DNA of 64,000 nt from Bombyx mori. Its lineage: Eukaryota > Arthropoda > Insecta > Lepidoptera > Bombycidae. Numbering within the stretch: position 1 is the first letter of the stretch; every line of letters begins with the position of its first letter. The stretch covers positions 7,150,001 through 7,214,000 of the forward strand of contig NC_085133.1 in assembly GCF_030269925.1 (NCBI RefSeq), given 5' to 3'. A model generated the notes under the pieces. It was not told where the DNA came from, made no database searches, and saw nothing but the letters and a program-made list of their open reading frames with translations. Below, one piece after another: positions 43,601-49,600 of the stretch. The translations under genes were made by a program, and so were the position numbers.

Positions 43601-46600
43601 AAGGCGATCGTGATTACTGTATTTTTATATTTGGAATTGATAAATATGAATACGAAGTCCGCGTTGTGAGTCCGCGCGGGTAGGTACCACCGCCTTACCT
43701 ATTTCTGCCGTGAAGCAGTAATGCGTTTCGGTTTGAAGGGTGGGGCAGCCGTCGTAACTATACTGAGATCTTAGAACTTATATCTCAAGATGGGTGACGC
43801 ATTTACGTTGTAGATGTCTATAGGCTCCAGTAACCACTTAACACCAGGTGGGCTATGAGCTCGTCCACCCATCTAAGCAATAAATAAATAAAAAATACGT
43901 TCAGCAGACGTCCGCGGGCAGCGACATGTCCCCGGCGGCCGTGAGCTCGGCGGCGTACGGCGGAGCGCTCTACGACGGCGAGCAGAGGCTGCAGTACCCG
44001 CACGGCCTCACGCACAGCCCCGCGTCGCAGGACAAGCAGGAACACTACCACTACGGACAGGACCAAGGTGCGACCGGTTGCGGAGAGTTACGTTAACACG
44101 AAAATCAACTAGATGGCGCTGATAGCTTAAATCACTGCGAACATAGAGCCTATTATACCTTATTGTCTGGTCACCGTCCTCGTCGAACTCGTCGCTTGCG
44201 ACGAAGGGCTCGACGGGTAAATTAACCCACAGACAGTCCACTAAGTTTCTCGCCGAATCTTCTCAGTGGGTCGCGTTTCCGATTCGGTGATAGATTCTGC
44301 GAAGCACGGCTCTTGCTAGGGCCAGTGCTAGCACCACTCCGGCTTAAGCCCCGTGAGCTCACCGTTAGGGTGAAGCTGATATAGCCTGTCAAGGCTATCA
44401 GCATAGGTAGAAAAAAAAACCTGATTGTTTTTATCTAACTACCGTTTCTTTCCAGTGACATGTCCATCGCAATCAATCTATTATGGATCTTGAGGCCATC
44501 TTCTTTTAAGTCTTATTGTACTCATTTGGTTTGTCCATTAGATGCTTAGTAAGGTTATTTGGGTGGGTTTCTAATATTTCAGAGTAGATTTTGGTGCTAT
44601 GGATTACTTCATCCGTAACTCTTTTTATGGCAAATTTGCAATAAATTCTTTCATTTGGAAACGTACCATGGCGCGTTCCCTATCATCCTGATCGTTTTTT
44701 ATTAAATCTTTGAAGGATTTCAATATTAGATTTGGAAGCAAGGGTCCTTTAGTTAGGTATAATGTAACTAGCGACCCGCCCTCGCTTCGCTTCAGAAACA
44801 CACATGAAACCAAAAAAATAAATAAAAAAGTAGCCTTTGTTCATCAGGGACAATGTCGGCTACTAATGGAAAAATAATTTTTCAAATCGGTCCAGTAGTT
44901 TCGGAGCCTATTCGAAACAAACAAACAAACAAATCTTTCCTCTTTATAATATTAGTATAGATAGAAGAAACAACCAAGTATTTTAATTTTTTTGTCATTA
45001 GCGGAAGTTTCATTAACTGATCATGTAAGTTCTTTTTTTGATGATTCGTTTGACAATGTTTTATTAAGTCAGACCTGGGCATTGTTCCTATATCAAATCA
45101 AAAAAATTTTATTTAACATAAATGAAAGTACATGCTTGTTGAACGTCAAAAAGAACTACCGCCAATTCACAAAAACTAGCCTCCGTCTTGATAAGAACTG
45201 GCAAGAAACTCAGCGGGCTTGTCTTTTTTCCTCTTTCTTATTTAAATATTAGATTTTTTTTTATATTCATTAATATATAAGCCGTGATAGGCACGATCCG
45301 AGCGATTGTGAGGGGACAGTAGAACCTATTCCCACATAGTGAGTTTCGTAATAAAATTACAATACAAAATACACATTGTCCACAGGGAGTGGTGTTTCTG
45401 AAAGTCCACGATTAGACCAGATGCATCAGCATCAATCGATGTACCCAAGCAATTTTAATAGGTGAGTAACCAAATTTTATATTTACATTGATAAGGTGAA
45501 TTAATAGTTTTAGCCTTACAAGAAGCCAAACTAGTTTTTGCCAAATCAAACTAATAGGTAACAAATGTTTTATTAATAAGTTTAGAATTAAGTTAAGAAT
45601 AGATTCATAGATTCTAGTACTCTACATTTACTATGATTCATTGTGGCGAAACTCCCAAGCTATTGCCATTTTCAAGTAATTCTGTTGGTACTAAGATTTT
45701 TCCATAAATAAATAGATAAATTTCGAACACCGGATTCATTAATTAATTTTAAATTGCTATTGCGACTAGGTTTTATACTTATTTTTTGTTATTGTAATAA
45801 AACACTAGTTATATTTTTTGGACCAGATCAACTCCTCCCGGGGGAGGGGGTGAAGGCTCATTTTCTCCCTTGTCGAGCGCGGCGTTCCGGCCACCAGAAC
45901 ATCCGCACACACCTCACACGCCTCACACTCCACATACACCTCTACATCATCAACCCGGTAAGTACAACTCTAAATACAGGGAAGTATTGGAAGGGACCGA
46001 AATAGCTACCTCAATGCATGTGTAATTGATATGTAATAATAATAAATGTTCTGAACTATAAAGTGCAGAAATCATAAAACAAATTTAAATAGCTTTAAAT
46101 AACAAATATAAATTAATAGAGTAATTATTACAGGTTCACCGAGCGATTACAGCGGAACCGTCAAACCGAAATCACAAGACGTTGCCTCCAAGTCGTTATC
46201 GGGCTTAGAGTCTTTAGTAGACCAGATTCCGTCAATAGCGGAAGGACCGGGCGCGGCGGCGGGTGTGGCGGGCGCGGGAGGCGGCCCCCCCGGCGCGGTG
46301 GTGGGCTCGGGGGAACAACCCGCCCCAGCACCTGTCCCCTCGCTGCCTGAATACGCCCCTGCTCTGTACGGTCCCTATGGAGCGTACGGTAGTGCCGCTT
46401 ACGGAAATAACGGGTATGTACTTTTGATGGATGACAAAGTATCAAATCAATAAATATAAAAATTCGTAAAATGGGGGAAAATAAAACAAAGCCGCTGGGC
46501 GTAACTTCTCGGGATTCTCCAAAAAGTCCACTGAAAAAATCTCAGTATATTACCACCATTTGACTGAAATTATATTTCATCCCATGTCATCTCATCTCAT

Positions 46601-49600
46601 TTCATTTCATTTCACTCCATACTATCATTTTTCATAAGAATAAGAATAAAAAATTAAAATAAGATTTGACCTAAAGGTCTTAGTTACCAGGTCATAAAAT
46701 CACTTAAAAATTACAAAACTAATCAGGATACGCTTTGATTCAGATACGGCGGTCCGTTCGTGGGATACGGCGGCGGGTGGGGCGCGGCGGTGATGCGTCC
46801 GGCGCCCGGATACCTGTCCGACTGGCAGTACCCGTACTCCGCGCCCGCCTACCCTTACAACGCGCCCTACTACGGCCCGCCGCCCGCCCACCATCAACAG
46901 GTACACACACTGCTGTCTTGAGGTCATGGCACACTGTACCGGCACAGCTGCGGCACGGCTCTGTATTGTATTTGTAAGATCACTACGAACGGTTGTTAGG
47001 CAGCAGCAAGCGCCCAGACACCCCGCTGTTGGCTTTTTAATACGCTTTTATTACCTTCAGATGTATGTATGTATGTATACTTGTAACGGAATCTTTGAAC
47101 TTTGATCCCTTTCAAAACGTCAGATTAAATCAAAATTTGGTGTAGTTATTAAGGACCGATGATAATTCAATATTTTAAAAAAAATTGAAAAAATTGAAAT
47201 TCAACTAAAAAATAGAAAGTAAATAATAGTTTAAAAAAACTAACAAAATAAGCTTTTATAGAAAATCCAACAAAAAAATTGAAAATAAATTTTAATAAAT
47301 TTGAATTAAAAATAGTGTATGTAGTATATTTATAATGAGGTAAGTCATAAATTCAATATAAATAACTGTAAGTGAGAGTATCTTTAAAATAAATCAGTAT
47401 TGAATCAACTTGCGTTTCACTACAGTGTAAGAAAAAATTATTTTATTGTAAAAAAAGCGTGGGGTGCTTGGTATCAGTAGTTATAAATATTTTATGCACA
47501 GATATGAATAGAAGGGTTATTTTGATGATACCTGAAAAGCGCTGCACGCTTTTTTACAATAAAATCATTTTTTCTTACACTATTTTGAATTCAAACTTAT
47601 TAAAATTTTAATAGTAACGTTATGAAACATGTTATACGACATACGGTTTAAGGGTCAAATTCAAATGACAAGCTAATCGCTGCGCTGGATCGGTGCTGTT
47701 ACCGTGCTTGCATAGTGTGCCATGTAGGAGTGGGTGATATAAATCGTATATAGATTCAATATCTATATATCGCAGCAATATCGTTGAATCCGATATCGCC
47801 CCGCACGACATCTATATATCGATATCAGCCGATACACGATATTGCTCGATGTGATGCGCATCGGCATATCGTACCGATTCGTGAATCGAAATCTATATTT
47901 CGATATCAGCCGATACACGATATTGCTCGATGTGACGCGCATCGGCATATCGTACCGATTCGTGAATCGAAATCTATATTTCGATATCAGCCGATACACG
48001 ATATTGCTCGATGTGACGCGCATCGGCATATCGTACCGATTCGTGAATATCAGCAATATTCGTTTGGTTCGTATCGAATCGGCCAGAGTGAGTGAGCGCA
48101 CGATAGGGATATCATGTGATGAATGAAACAGAAACAGGCATTATCCATACAATTTTAAACCTTATGTTTAAGTCCATATGTCTGTAGATTATTCTTAGCG
48201 TATCAGCAGGATACAATTAAGGAAAGAAGTTTCAACTTTCGACCCTAACTTGAATGCAGTATAGCCTATTTGCATCGTTGAATTTAATTTCACGCGCTTT
48301 GACCTTGAACTAGAATTTTTGGACAAGTGTTTATAAATACTTAAAAGTTTTTTGTGTTTGATTTTTAAAGTACACATTTTTCTATTTTTGTTGAATCCAA
48401 ATAATTGAGTTTATTTCTTGTGTTTGTATTAAACTTTTGAAATCTACACTCTTTTGGTATATTTTGTAATTTTAAATTAAGACACAAAATACTAAAAACT
48501 GAAAATAATGTAGCCAGTCCTAAGCTGTTGTTTGTGAAGTGCTGTGTCCTGTGAAGGAAAGTTTTTTTGATATTTTTATTTTCATGTTCTTTTTATTACT
48601 TTAAGATCATATTATAAATTGATATCAGAAAACCAACCGTATAACGTTGACTTAAATCTATATCTACTACGATATTATATCAGCGTATCGTTTCAAATCT
48701 CAAATATCATGAATCGAGAAAATCTACTAGCATCCATCAATATATAGATTCAGAAAATATATAGATTCAATATCCGATATTGATCCTCGATATATAGATA
48801 CGATTCGATACGCGGCAAAACCGATATTACCCACTCCTAGTGCCATGACCCTTAGACTTCATATCTCAAAGTGGAGTCAGCTACATTGTGATGTGTGTGC
48901 ACTCCGATGTAACCAATATGACAAAATAGTATAGTCGAAGTCATGTAAATATACATTATTAAGGATAACTCAAAAAGTCCGGGTTAGCTCTTGATACATT
49001 TTAATGGGACCACATGATAAGCACTAGTTTACAAATAAAAATCGGTTCTCATAGACAAAAGTTGGGAGGTAACATGAAAAAATAGAGTTGAATTCAAAAA
49101 CTTTCCTCTTTTTTGATTACCGTATTTGGGTAATTGAATATCATGCTTTTTATGCAACCAAAAGCCCAATTATTTTGTAATTATGAAAATAAGTTCTGAG
49201 GTTAAGCGAGTTGTCGTCTCAACGGTCATGAAGCTGTGTCTGATACCAAGAGATGTTGAATTATAAATGTAACTTGAATATAAATATGCTTTAATGATTA
49301 TACTTCATCATATACATGGTTCTGCGGGTCACATCTAGTGTAATAATAGTAAATTAAAGCACAATGATGTAACAAGTCTAGTGAAACATGATAAATTATC
49401 GATAATATAACTTCAGTATATTAATTATTTTGTTATATAAAGACAGGATGATACGCGAACACAGTATCGCTTGTGACGGTCGAAAGTGTCTTAGGCTTGA
49501 GATGGGTCTCCCAGGAGTGACGCTTGAGGATGGAGTGTCGAGGTAGGGTATCTTAGCCAGAGGCAATTATAATCAATGAGAAGTTCATTAAAGTCATGCC

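Noticed and set aside
47763..48126. Long repeated frames on both strands (about 94-112 codons)
   Set aside because: They come from an 81-bp tandem repeat (multiple of three without stops) inside a hAT element.
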